Part shown: positions 1 through 7,272 of the stretch, in pieces
Position numbering within the stretch: position 1 is the stretch's first letter
How the letters are laid out: each line of letters begins with the position of its first letter
DNA from: Acidobacteriota bacterium
Lineage (GTDB): Bacteria; Acidobacteriota; Thermoanaerobaculia; UBA5066
Length of the DNA stretch: 64,000 nt
Direction of reading: 5' to 3'
Assembly: GCA_016716715.1 (NCBI GenBank)
Contig: JADJVE010000006.1
Span: 186,001-250,000, forward strand
Notes under the pieces: generated by a model
The model's input: the letters and a program-made list of their open reading frames with translations, nothing else
Database searches by the model: none
Told to the model about the DNA's origin: nothing
Program-made: the position numbers and the translations under genes

Positions 1-101
1 CGGGCGGCAACGTCGCGGAAGCGGCGGCCGTCCTCGGGATGGCCCGCCGGACGCTCTACGACCGGCTAAAGGCCCTCGGGCTCGCTCCCGCCGCGGACTG
101 A
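1..101 (+). CDS. C-terminal end of a Fis-type DNA-binding regulator (partial)
   Basis: The first 101 bases encode the last ~32 residues of a protein whose upstream part lies outside the window. The reading frame starts at base 3 and ends in TGA at 99-101. The residues GGNVAEAAAVLGMARRTLYD followed by RLKALGL are a typical Fis-family helix-turn-helix, the C-terminal DNA-binding element of NtrC-type sigma-54 activators. Its position directly upstream of two sigma-54-like promoters with a shared palindrome makes it the obvious candidate activator of the phosphate cluster. The AAA+ domain and receiver are not visible, so the sigma-54 link is inference. Confidence 0.75.
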   Translation, partial: GGNVAEAAAVLGMARRTLYDRLKALGLAPAAD

Positions 102-108
102 GCGGGCG

Positions 109-136
109 CCCGCACGCCGCGTGCGGGTTTCCGCAC
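109..136 (+). promoter_or_regulatory. Palindromic upstream activator site 1
   Basis: CCCGCAC (109-115), five bases, GTGCGGG (121-127), then TT and a third half-site TCCGCAC (130-136). The same architecture recurs at 2874-2901 ahead of the porin gene. The palindrome centre lies about 107 bases before the start site expected from the sigma-54 element at 199-214, a usual distance for an enhancer-binding protein. It also follows the stop of the upstream gene closely, so a secondary role as a terminator stem cannot be excluded, but there is no T tract. Confidence 0.7.
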
Positions 137-198
137 TCGCCGAAAGCCGTCCGCCCGTCATCCGACTCTCCCTCAAGGACTAAGCGGGCCAGCCCACA

Positions 199-214
199 TG
201 GCTTGGGCCTTGCA
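199..214 (+). promoter_or_regulatory. Sigma-54 promoter for the exported CYTH-like / pyrophosphatase unit
   Basis: TGGCTTGGGCCTTGCA has GG at 200-201 and GC at 212-213 separated by exactly ten bases, the -24/-12 signature (consensus TGGCAC, five bases, TTGCW). Transcription would start near 225, giving a short leader with the AGGAGG ribosome site at 228-233 and ATG at 239. The same core occurs at 2978. Confidence 0.75.
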
Positions 215-238
215 CCGCGGGGCTCCAGGAGGATTCTC

Positions 239-1987
239 ATGAAGACCCGTGCTGTCCCACGGCTGCTTCTTGCGGCCCTTGTCGCCGCCGCCGGCATGGC
301 GGTCGCGGCCGACGCACCGAAGCCGCTCTATACCCAAACCATCGCGAAGTATCCCGCGCCGAAGCTCGCGGACGTCGGTGGGCGCGAGTACAAGTTCCTC
401 ATCGACCCCGCCAAGGCCAAGGGCACGCCCGAGGAGGCGTTCAAGGCCGTCTGGACGCAGGTGAAGGCGGCCGCCGCGAAGACGGGCTTCACCGTCACCG
501 AGAAGGAAAAGAACCCGCTCAAGATCGAGTTGTCGACGAAGGAGTACTTCGACACGCCGGACTACGCGCTCTGGAACAAGGGCTACCTCGTCCGCATCAC
601 GACGAAGTACAAGGACGGCAAGGCGGACGAAACCGTCGCGGTGGCCGTCAAGGCCGTCTTCGACGACGCGGTCCGGACGCTCGCGACGCCGCTCGCGGTC
701 GAGGGCCTCAAGGCCAAGACCGAGGCCGAAGGCAACGTCGGCCCGGCTCCCGGCGGCGCTCTCGTCGAGATCATCGAAAAGGGCTCGACGTTCAACGTCA
801 AGCCCGCCGACCTCGGCGCGAGGACGCTCGGCGACTTCGGCAAATTCATGCCGGAGCTCCTCAAGGTCGGTCTCCCCGCCACGACGAAGCTCGTCGGCAC
901 GAAGGCCTGGTCGTACCGCGTCAAGCCCGGGGCGGTCGTCCTGCCCGGGACGGAGCCGTGCGGCGTCTCGATGGAAGGCTGGGCCGCCACGGAAGGCGGC
1001 GCGCCGTACCTTTACGACTTCTCCTACGGATATGGCGACCTCGACTTCTACGCCGTCGCCGCGACGCACGCCGCCGGCGAGCAGTTTCTCCAGAAGGTCG
1101 CGATGGGCGAGCTCTCCGGCCTCGGGATGCCCGACGGCGAGAAGTGGGGCGGCTCGAAGGTCCGCAAGCTCATGAACCGCCCGGTCGCGGCGCAGCCGGT
1201 CGCCGCGTCGAACGCGGTCTCGCTCGACAAGCTCTACGGGGTCGCCTCGCAGCCCGCCTACGTCAAGCACTACGAGGCCGACAAGACCGGAAAGGTGATC
1301 CTGAACCCGTATCTCCAGATGGCCTCGAAGGACTTCCCGGCCATCCTCGACGTGAAGATGGCGCCGTACAACTGGGTCATCGATGCGGAGGGCCGCGTCG
1401 CGGTCGCCCCCGAGGCCGCCCACCCGCTCGGCCGCACGTACGAGAAGGGCTTCTTCCGCCCCGAGGACCAGTCCCAGCGCAAGCCCGGCACGCGAGAGAA
1501 CTTCGGCCACGTTTCGGAGCTTGGCGGAGCCCCCGGCCGAATCAGCGGCGAGATCAACTACGACAAGGCGTCGAACACCTGGACCCTCAACAACAAGTCG
1601 GGCCGCTATTCGAAGCACAACATCGACCGCACGCCCGAGCAGCTCGTGAACGCCGCGAACCTCATCCACGAGGTCGTGGACCCCGGCACGGCGACGTGGG
1701 GAGACGTCCACTATCTCCTCGGCTACGCGTCCGAGGCGATCCAGGAGGAGCTCCTCAAGAGCCCGAAGATCGCCTACGACGACGAGAAGACGAAGAGCCG
1801 CCCGCACATCGTCGTGATGGCGGCCGGCGCTCCGGTGATCCGGTACGAGAAACCGTTCGAGGCGAAGCCGGCCGAGACGACGGCGGCGAAGGCCACGGAA
1901 AAGCCTGCCGAGAAGCCGGCCGCGCCCGCGGACGCACCGAAGAAGACGAAGAAGACCAAGGCCGCGAACAACGACGACCCGTCGTGA
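239..1987 (+). CDS. Exported CYTH-like protein with a novel C-terminal domain
   Basis: 582 residues, starting at ATG 239 behind AGGAGG (228-233); an in-frame upstream GTG lies inside the promoter and is unlikely. Residues 1-24 are a Sec signal peptide ending AVAADA. Residues ~45-290 carry CYTH-fold hallmarks: REYKFLID, EYFDTPDYALWNKGYLVRI, a Lys strand in VAVAVKAV, VEIIEKGS, and YRVKPG. These resemble triphosphate-tunnel proteins, which bind tri- or polyphosphate inside a beta barrel, but the classical ExExK motif is degenerate. Residues ~320-540 form a second domain I do not recognise (GRISGEINYDKASNTWTLN, NIDRTPEQLVNAANLIHEVV). The tail is Lys/Ala/Pro-rich. It is followed after 23 bases by an exported pyrophosphatase, suggesting periplasmic phosphoanhydride chemistry. 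The CYTH assignment is by eye and moderate. Confidence 0.6.
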   Translation: MKTRAVPRLLLAALVAAAGMAVAADAPKPLYTQTIAKYPAPKLADVGGREYKFLIDPAKAKGTPEEAFKAVWTQVKAAAAKTGFTVTEKEKNPLKIELSTKEYFDTPDYALWNKGYLVRITTKYKDGKADETVAVAVKAVFDDAVRTLATPLAVEGLKAKTEAEGNVGPAPGGALVEIIEKGSTFNVKPADLGARTLGDFGKFMPELLKVGLPATTKLVGTKAWSYRVKPGAVVLPGTEPCGVSMEGWAATEGGAPYLYDFSYGYGDLDFYAVAATHAAGEQFLQKVAMGELSGLGMPDGEKWGGSKVRKLMNRPVAAQPVAASNAVSLDKLYGVASQPAYVKHYEADKTGKVILNPYLQMASKDFPAILDVKMAPYNWVIDAEGRVAVAPEAAHPLGRTYEKGFFRPEDQSQRKPGTRENFGHVSELGGAPGRISGEINYDKASNTWTLNNKSGRYSKHNIDRTPEQLVNAANLIHEVVDPGTATWGDVHYLLGYASEAIQEELLKSPKIAYDDEKTKSRPHIVVMAAGAPVIRYEKPFEAKPAETTAAKATEKPAEKPAAPADAPKKTKKTKAANNDDPS

Positions 1988-2010
1988 TGGAAACGAGGAG
2001 CTGACACACC

Positions 2011-2778
2011 ATGAAGAAACACCTCATCAAGTCCGGCGTCGTCGCCCTCGCGCTCGTGCTCGGGACCGTCCTGAGCGTGCCGGCCGCGGCCCAGACGCTC
2101 ATGCCCCAGGTCTCCGTTCTCAAGGGCGAGAAGAATTTCTGGAGCGGCTACGACCCCGTCAACGTGGACGGCACCGTCAACGTCGTGATCGAGATCGCCG
2201 CGGGCACGACCGCGAAGTACCAGGTCGACCTCAAGTCCGGCATGATCGAGCTCGAGCAGAAGAACGGCGCCCCGCGGTACGTGCAGTACCTCGGCTACCC
2301 GTGCAACTACGGCAACATCCCGCGCTCCGTCCTCCTGAAGTCCAAGGGCGGCGACGGCGACGCCGTGGACGCGCTCGTCCTCGGGCCGTCGGTCCCGACG
2401 GGTTCTGTCGTGCGCGGCCGCGCGATCGGGATGCTCAGCCTCATGGACACGGGCGAGAAGGACGACAAGGTCGTCGTCGTCATGGAGAACACGCCGTTCG
2501 CCTCGGTGCGCAGCATCGAGGAGCTGGACCGGAAGTTCCCCGGCGTGACCACGATCCTCCAGACCTGGATGACGTCGTACAAGGGCCGCGACAAGGACGG
2601 AAAGCTCTATCTGAGCTCACCGGGCTTCAGGGGCCGCGCCGAGACGATCAAGTTCATCGGCGACGCCGTCCTCGACTTCGAGAAATCCGTCACGACGGAC
2701 GCCGACCGGCGCCCGCTCGACGAGAAGGGCAACCCCTATCTCTACCGCTGGCCGGGCGCGAAGAACGTCGGCGAGTAA
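2011..2778 (+). CDS. ppa: Exported family I inorganic pyrophosphatase
   Basis: 255 residues starting at ATG 2011 behind a GAGGAG site. It hydrolyses pyrophosphate to two phosphates. Residues 1-27 form a clear signal peptide (ALALVLGTVLSVPAAAQ), which most bacterial pyrophosphatases lack because they are cytoplasmic. Family I residues are present: VIEIAAGTTAKYQVD, GYPCNYGNIPRS, the metal loop GDGDAVDALVLG and LMDTGEKDDKVVVVM with its D, D and K. The usual P or E in the DxDP(E)xD signature is replaced by Ala, while the metal-binding Asp residues stay. It forms a two-gene unit with the exported CYTH-like gene and ends before a strong terminator. Periplasmic pyrophosphate scavenging is the likely role. 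Confidence 0.93.
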   Translation: MKKHLIKSGVVALALVLGTVLSVPAAAQTLMPQVSVLKGEKNFWSGYDPVNVDGTVNVVIEIAAGTTAKYQVDLKSGMIELEQKNGAPRYVQYLGYPCNYGNIPRSVLLKSKGGDGDAVDALVLGPSVPTGSVVRGRAIGMLSLMDTGEKDDKVVVVMENTPFASVRSIEELDRKFPGVTTILQTWMTSYKGRDKDGKLYLSSPGFRGRAETIKFIGDAVLDFEKSVTTDADRRPLDEKGNPYLYRWPGAKNVGE

Positions 2779-2809
2779 CCGGTCTCTGTCTCCTCCAATC
2801 CCTTTGCAC

Positions 2810-2850
2810 GGGGAAGCGGACCACCTCCTGTCCGCTTCCCCATTTTTTTT
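2810..2850 (+). terminator. Rho-independent terminator after the pyrophosphatase gene
   Basis: A perfect 12-bp stem, GGGGAAGCGGAC (2810-2821) with GTCCGCTTCCCC (2830-2841), closes an eight-base loop and is followed by A and eight T (2843-2850). It separates the first transcription unit from the porin unit, so the palindrome at 2874 downstream is not needed as a terminator. Confidence 0.92.
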
Positions 2851-2873
2851 CTTTCGCCACGCCCGCGCGGACA

Positions 2874-2901
2874 CCCGCACAGCGCGTGCGGGTTCCCGCA
2901 C
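2874..2901 (+). promoter_or_regulatory. Palindromic upstream activator site 2
   Basis: CCCGCAC (2874-2880), five bases, GTGCGGG (2886-2892), TT, and a third half-site CCCGCAC (2895-2901): the same three-half-site layout as at 109-136. The centre lies about 120 bases before the start expected from the sigma-54 element at 2978. It sits after a complete terminator, which supports a role as an activator-binding site. Confidence 0.75.
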
Positions 2902-2977
2902 GCCGGACGCCTCACCGCCGGGCCACGCACCCCTCGCAACGTGTTCCTGCGACGCCACTTGACGCAATCCCGCGGGA

Positions 2978-2993
2978 TGGCTTGGGCTTTGCG
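2978..2993 (+). promoter_or_regulatory. Sigma-54 promoter for the porin-to-PiT unit
   Basis: TGGCTTGGGCTTTGCG has GG (2979-2980) and GC (2991-2992) ten bases apart. It differs from the element at 199 at one position of the 15-base core, including the normally unconserved spacer. The predicted start is near 3004, leaving a leader of about 55 bases before ATG 3059. Confidence 0.75.
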
Positions 2994-3058
2994 ATACGTA
3001 CGCAGACGTTCATGCGCCTCGCCCGCGAGGCATAGCCCCATAACGAGTAGGAGTGACC

Positions 3059-4504
3059 ATGAAGAAATCTCTCGTGACCCCGCTACTCCTCGCCCTGCTG
3101 GCCGCCCCGGTCATGGCGCAGGAGCCCACGGACCAAGAGAAGCGCATCCGAGACCTCGAGAAGCAGGTCCAGGCGCTCCAGAAGAAGGACGCGGCCAAGG
3201 CCGAGCAGGCCAAGCCCGCCGCCGACGTGAAGACCGAAGCGAAGGCCGAAGGGAAGAAGTCCTCCAAGGCGAAGGACCCGGACATCGACGGCATCAGCGC
3301 CAAGCTGACCGGCCGCGCCTACCTGGACGGCATCTGGTTCAGCGGAAGCAACAACCGTCTGCTCGGCGGGACCATGATCAAGACCGCCCGCCTCGGCTTC
3401 GAACTCAACCTGGGCTCCAAGTGGGCCGCCGAGGCCGACTTCGAGCTGACCGGCGGCGAGGTCGGTTACAAGACCATCATCGTGGAGTACATCGGCTTCA
3501 AGGACCAGGTCATCCAGGCCGGCCACCAGAAGGTTCCCATGGGGTTCGAGACCTTGATGTCCAACACCAACACCTGGCTCATGGAGCGTTCCTTCGCCGA
3601 CATCTGGAACCCTTCCCGGCACGTCGGCATCTACTACAGCATCTCGAACGAGCGCCTCTACGCCAAGGCCGGCATCTTCGGGCAGTCCCTCGACGACACC
3701 GTCGGGAACTACAACACCGCGAGCGACCTCGGCTACAAGATGGTCGACAACCACGGCTACGGAGCGGCGCTCCGCGTCGCCGGCCTCCCGCTGAAGCAGG
3801 ACGACACCCACCTCATTCACCTGGGAGCGGCCGTCTCCGACTGGATGCCCGCGGCCGGCGCCCCGGGCGTCTATGCCGTGGACTACTCAGGCCGGCCGTC
3901 GGTCGCCAAGATCAACGGCGCCAAGTTCCTCAACGCCTCGGTCACCAACGTCAACGACCAGCTCTTGATCGGAGCGGAATTCGCGGGCCAGTGGGGAGGA
4001 TTCTCCTGGCTCGGCGAGTACGAGTGGATGAAGGTCAACCGTAAGAGCGCCCCGGACCAGGTCTGGGACTCGACCAACCTGAAGCTGGTCCCGTCGACCG
4101 CGACCCAGCGGGCCAACGGCGTCATCGACCACAATTTCTCCACCTGGTACTTCCAGGTCTCCTACGTGTTCAATGGCCAGAAGGCTTATGTCGCCGGTGA
4201 TTCCTTCGTCTTCAAGACGACCACGCCGAAGACGAAGATGGGAGCCGTGGAGCTCGTGGCCCGCTACGAGGTGGGGACCCAGGACGACCTCACGGACGTC
4301 GACCCGGTCAAGGGGGGCATCGAGAAGATCACCACCCTGGGCGTCAACTACTACCCCCGGAAGAACCTCCGCTTCATGGTGAATTACAGCTTCGTGGACA
4401 ACAACGAGAACGCGATGGCCAACAAGGGCTACAGCCCGACGGGCGTCAAGATCCAGGATCCCAGCTTCCAGATCTTCTCGAGTCGCGTCGCGTTCAACTT
4501 CTAG
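3059..4504 (+). CDS. OprO/OprP-like phosphate-selective porin
   Basis: 481 residues, starting at ATG 3059 behind AGGAG (3049-3053); a GTG two codons earlier overlaps that site and is less likely. Residues 1-20 are a signal peptide (LLLALLAAPVMAQ). Residues ~25-45 (KRIRDLEKQVQALQKKDAA) look like a short coiled coil, as in several trimeric porins, then a Lys/Ala-rich linker. The remainder is beta-barrel sequence with OprO/P features (RLGFELNLGSKWAAEADFEL, AGHQKVPMGFETLMS, WLMERSFADIWNPSRHVGI) and ends in the outer-membrane signal SRVAFNF. OprP-type porins pass phosphate, and OprO passes pyro- and polyphosphate. It is the first gene of the sigma-54 controlled unit. Confidence 0.88.
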   Translation: MKKSLVTPLLLALLAAPVMAQEPTDQEKRIRDLEKQVQALQKKDAAKAEQAKPAADVKTEAKAEGKKSSKAKDPDIDGISAKLTGRAYLDGIWFSGSNNRLLGGTMIKTARLGFELNLGSKWAAEADFELTGGEVGYKTIIVEYIGFKDQVIQAGHQKVPMGFETLMSNTNTWLMERSFADIWNPSRHVGIYYSISNERLYAKAGIFGQSLDDTVGNYNTASDLGYKMVDNHGYGAALRVAGLPLKQDDTHLIHLGAAVSDWMPAAGAPGVYAVDYSGRPSVAKINGAKFLNASVTNVNDQLLIGAEFAGQWGGFSWLGEYEWMKVNRKSAPDQVWDSTNLKLVPSTATQRANGVIDHNFSTWYFQVSYVFNGQKAYVAGDSFVFKTTTPKTKMGAVELVARYEVGTQDDLTDVDPVKGGIEKITTLGVNYYPRKNLRFMVNYSFVDNNENAMANKGYSPTGVKIQDPSFQIFSSRVAFNF

Positions 4505-4543
4505 GCGCTCGGAGACGACACCGGAACGGACTTCTCCTTCTTG

Positions 4544-4572
4544 GGCGGGGCGCGGATCGACCACGCCCCGCC
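4544..4572 (+). other. Intercistronic hairpin downstream of the porin gene
   Basis: GGCGGGGCG (4544-4552) pairs with CGCCCCGCC (4564-4572) around an eleven-base loop. No T tract follows. Such a stem after an abundant porin mRNA could stabilise the upstream message or attenuate read-through, lowering expression of the downstream enzymes relative to the porin. Confidence 0.55.
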
Positions 4573-4606
4573 GGCCTGTCCCGACACGAAGCGACTGGAG
4601 CCCACG

Positions 4607-5200
4607 ATGAGCCACACGTCCGCCATGGTGATTCCACGCTGGGAATGGCGCACGTTCGCCCCGTCCCTGGGCGACCTCCGCGGGAAGGTCAACGGGGTCG
4701 AATTCCAGGCCCCGCGGGAGATCCGGGAAACCTACTTCGTCTGCCTGAAGAGCTCGCACAACGCGAAGGTCCGCGACGGGCTCATGGACCTCAAGTGGAG
4801 AAAGCAGGTGGACGCGGACGGCCTCGAGCTCTGGGACCCCGTCCTCAAGTCGATGTTCCCGATCGAGGCCGGGATCGTGCCGCGGCTCTTCGAGGCCTGG
4901 GGCCTGCCGCTGCCAGCTCTTCCGCGCGCGTCGTACACACTGCCCGAGCTCCTCGACGAGGTCCTGGACCCGAACCCCGCTCTCCGGGCCGTCCGGACGG
5001 TCAAGCGCCGCGAGGGCTTCACGCTCGACGGGACGACGTGCGAGTTCGCGCGCATCGTGGCCGACGGCGTCCCGTTCGAGAGCTTCTGCGTCGAACACGA
5101 AGATCCCTCCCTCGTTCTCCAGGTGATCCGGAGCCTCGGCCTCGACAGCCACCAGAACATCAACTATCCGCTGGGGCTCAAGCGAGCCCTGGCTCTTTGA
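4607..5200 (+). CDS. CYTH-like protein, paralog A
   Basis: 197 residues from ATG 4607 with GGAG six bases upstream; a TTG start at 4541 would lie in the hairpin. No signal peptide, so cytoplasmic. It resembles CYTH/triphosphate-tunnel proteins: WEWRTF near the N-terminus, RETYFVCLKSSHNAKVRDGL then DLKWRKQ, and GFTLDGTTCEFARIVADG with FESFCVEHED. The gene at 8016-8654 is a clear paralog sharing ETYF, KVRDGL, GFT..G..CE and N.NY motifs in order. It sits 28 bases before a canonical CYTH gene. The ligand is probably a phosphoanhydride, but neither enzyme activity nor substrate can be read from sequence. Confidence 0.65.
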   Translation: MSHTSAMVIPRWEWRTFAPSLGDLRGKVNGVEFQAPREIRETYFVCLKSSHNAKVRDGLMDLKWRKQVDADGLELWDPVLKSMFPIEAGIVPRLFEAWGLPLPALPRASYTLPELLDEVLDPNPALRAVRTVKRREGFTLDGTTCEFARIVADGVPFESFCVEHEDPSLVLQVIRSLGLDSHQNINYPLGLKRALAL

Positions 5201-5228
5201 ACGGGCTCACGGGCCCCGGAGACACAAC

Positions 5229-5702
5229 ATGGCCAAAGAGATCGAACGCAAATTTCTCGTGAAGACCGCGGCCTGGAAGCCGCAGAACGAGGGGATTCAC
5301 TTCAAGCAGGGTTACCTGAACACGCAGAAGGAAAGGGTCGTGCGTGTCCGGATCGAGGGCGACAAGGCGAAACTGACGATCAAGGGTGTCACGACGGGCG
5401 TGACCCGTTCAGAATTCGAGTACGTGATCCCCGTGGAAGACGCCTCGCTCCTCCTGGACAACCTCTGCGAGAAGCCTCTCATCGACAAGCACCGCCACGC
5501 GGAAGTCCACGGCGGGAAGACGTGGGAGATCGACGTCTTCCACGGCGACAACGAGGGCCTGGTGGTCGCGGAGATCGAGCTCAAGAGCGAGACCGAGACG
5601 TTCGTCCGTCCCGACTGGGCGGGGGAAGAAGTCTCGAGCGACCCGCGCTACTTCAACTCCAACCTCCTGAAGAACCCCTTCAAGAGCTGGGCAAAGGCCT
5701 GA
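5229..5702 (+). CDS. Canonical CYTH-domain triphosphate tunnel metalloenzyme
   Basis: 157 residues from ATG 5229, GGAG upstream. All classical tunnel motifs are visible: EIERKFLV (ExExK), RVVRVRIEGDKAKLTIKG, RSEFEYVIP, DKHRH, WEIDVFHGDNEGLVVAEIEL. The short bacterial members of this family (for example the Clostridium thermocellum and Nitrosomonas europaea enzymes) hydrolyse tripolyphosphate or other triphosphates with divalent metal; class IV adenylate cyclase and thiamine triphosphatase are relatives. In this operon a cytoplasmic tripolyphosphatase is the best reading. CyaB-type cyclase activity is possible but less likely in a phosphate-transport setting. Confidence 0.9.
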   Translation: MAKEIERKFLVKTAAWKPQNEGIHFKQGYLNTQKERVVRVRIEGDKAKLTIKGVTTGVTRSEFEYVIPVEDASLLLDNLCEKPLIDKHRHAEVHGGKTWEIDVFHGDNEGLVVAEIELKSETETFVRPDWAGEEVSSDPRYFNSNLLKNPFKSWAKA

Positions 5703-5709
5703 TCTGACG

Positions 5710-7272
5710 TTGGCGGCGAGCGCGATCCCCGCCAGGGCTCCCACGCTCCAGGAACTCCTGGACATGGAGAAGATGACCCTGTCGGCCAAGCCCCGGGACG
5801 CCCAGAGCGTCACCGAGCGCTGGATGCGCTACCTCGGTTTTCCGGGCGGCATCGCCCTCTTCCTCCTGGTCCTCTACCTGCCGCCCGGGATGGGCCTCAG
5901 CGCGGCGGCGCAATCGGGCACCGCCTGCTTCCTGCTCGCGCTGGTCTGGTGGGTCACGGAGCCCTTCCCGACCTACGTCACGTCCCTCGTCCTGATGTTC
6001 CTGCTGCTCGTGACGCGGACGTCGGCGGCCAAGCCGATCATGGACGTCCTCGGCATGGAGGTGATCTGGCTCAACCTCCTCGCGTTCATCCTCGCGGCGA
6101 TGCTCGTGAAGACGCGCCTCGCCAAGAGGATGTCGCTCTTTCTCATCGTCAAGTTCGGGCGCAAGGCGTCCTGGGCGCTCCTGGCCTTCGTGATCATCCA
6201 GCTCGTCCTCGCCCCGCTCATTCCGGCGACGGCCGCGCGCTGCGTCATGACGCTGCCGCTGATGATCGTCGTCGCGAACATCTACGGATCGACCGAGGCC
6301 CATCCCAACAACTTCGGCAAGAACCTGTTTCTTCTGAATCTCGCGGGGATCTCGGTCCTCTCGTCCATCAGCATGACGGGGTCGAGCGCGAACCTCATCG
6401 CCGTGGGTTTCATCCAGAGCATGGGCGGCCACCGCATCTACTACATGGACTGGATGCGGGCGGGCGCCCCCATCGCCATCGTGACGATGCTCATCATGTG
6501 GTTCCTCGGCCGGAAGGTGATCTTCCCGATCCCGCAGGCGGAGCAGGTTCCGAGCGTCGAGGGAGGCCTCCCTCTCATCGAGGCGCAGTACGCCGCGATG
6601 GGGCGCCTGAGCTTTCAGGAGAAGAAGGCTCTCGTCATCTTCAGCCTCGTGCTCTTCCTGTGGATGACCGACATCTTCCACATGCGCTGGTTCGGCGTGG
6701 AGATCAGCGCGCCGTTCGCCGCGCTCCTCGGCTCGGTGATCGTGCTCTTCCCGCGATGGGGCGTCCTGCAGTGGCAGGAGGCCGACATCCCCTGGCACCT
6801 CCTCATCTTCAGCGCGGGCGCCTACGCGGGCGGCCTTGCCCTGGACGACACCGGCGCGGCCGAGTGGGGCGTGAGGATGCTGTTCGGAGGGATGAACCTG
6901 AAGGTCATCCCGTTCGGCGCGGCCTTCACGATCGTCATGGCCGTGATGATGTACAGCCACCTGCTCACGACGTCGAAGACGGTGCGCACGATCATCATGA
7001 TCCCCATCATCATCTCGATGTCGAAGGCCCTCGGCTGGGATCCCGTCTCGCTCGCCCTCCCCGCGGCGCTCTGCATCGACTGGGTGGTCGGGCTTCCGAT
7101 CAGCGGCAAGCCGAACGTCATCCTCTTCTCCACGAACCAGTACTCCGTGATCGACAACTTCAAGTACGGGATGACGACGTGCACGGTGGGCCTCGTCCTC
7201 CTCGTCCTCTCCGCCGCCACGTGGTTCCACTGGCTCGGAATCACGCCGTCCTTCTGGGCGATGCCGAAGTGA
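5710..7272 (+). CDS. DASS/SLC13-family anion transporter
   Basis: Up to 520 residues from TTG 5710; ATG 5764 (MEKMTLSAKPRD, AGGA upstream) is an equally good start. Eleven or more hydrophobic segments fill the protein. Two helical-hairpin motifs typical of the divalent anion:sodium symporters are visible, MTGSSANLIAVGF and SGKPNVILFSTNQYS, in the two halves. The family moves dicarboxylates, sulfate or phosphate with sodium; yeast Pho87/90/91 are phosphate-carrying relatives. Eight bases after the CYTH gene and upstream of the PiT genes, an inorganic or polyvalent anion is the likeliest cargo, but citrate or dicarboxylate cannot be ruled out. Confidence 0.82.
   Translation: MAASAIPARAPTLQELLDMEKMTLSAKPRDAQSVTERWMRYLGFPGGIALFLLVLYLPPGMGLSAAAQSGTACFLLALVWWVTEPFPTYVTSLVLMFLLLVTRTSAAKPIMDVLGMEVIWLNLLAFILAAMLVKTRLAKRMSLFLIVKFGRKASWALLAFVIIQLVLAPLIPATAARCVMTLPLMIVVANIYGSTEAHPNNFGKNLFLLNLAGISVLSSISMTGSSANLIAVGFIQSMGGHRIYYMDWMRAGAPIAIVTMLIMWFLGRKVIFPIPQAEQVPSVEGGLPLIEAQYAAMGRLSFQEKKALVIFSLVLFLWMTDIFHMRWFGVEISAPFAALLGSVIVLFPRWGVLQWQEADIPWHLLIFSAGAYAGGLALDDTGAAEWGVRMLFGGMNLKVIPFGAAFTIVMAVMMYSHLLTTSKTVRTIIMIPIIISMSKALGWDPVSLALPAALCIDWVVGLPISGKPNVILFSTNQYSVIDNFKYGMTTCTVGLVLLVLSAATWFHWLGITPSFWAMPK

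Noticed and set aside
102..136. The palindrome after the first gene as a simple terminator
   Set aside because: The same three-half-site structure recurs at 2874 after a complete separate terminator, and it lacks a T tract, so a regulatory site fits better.
5229..5702. Class IV adenylate cyclase for the canonical CYTH protein
   Set aside because: The fold cannot separate cyclase from triphosphatase, but the phosphate-transport setting and short length favour triphosphatase.
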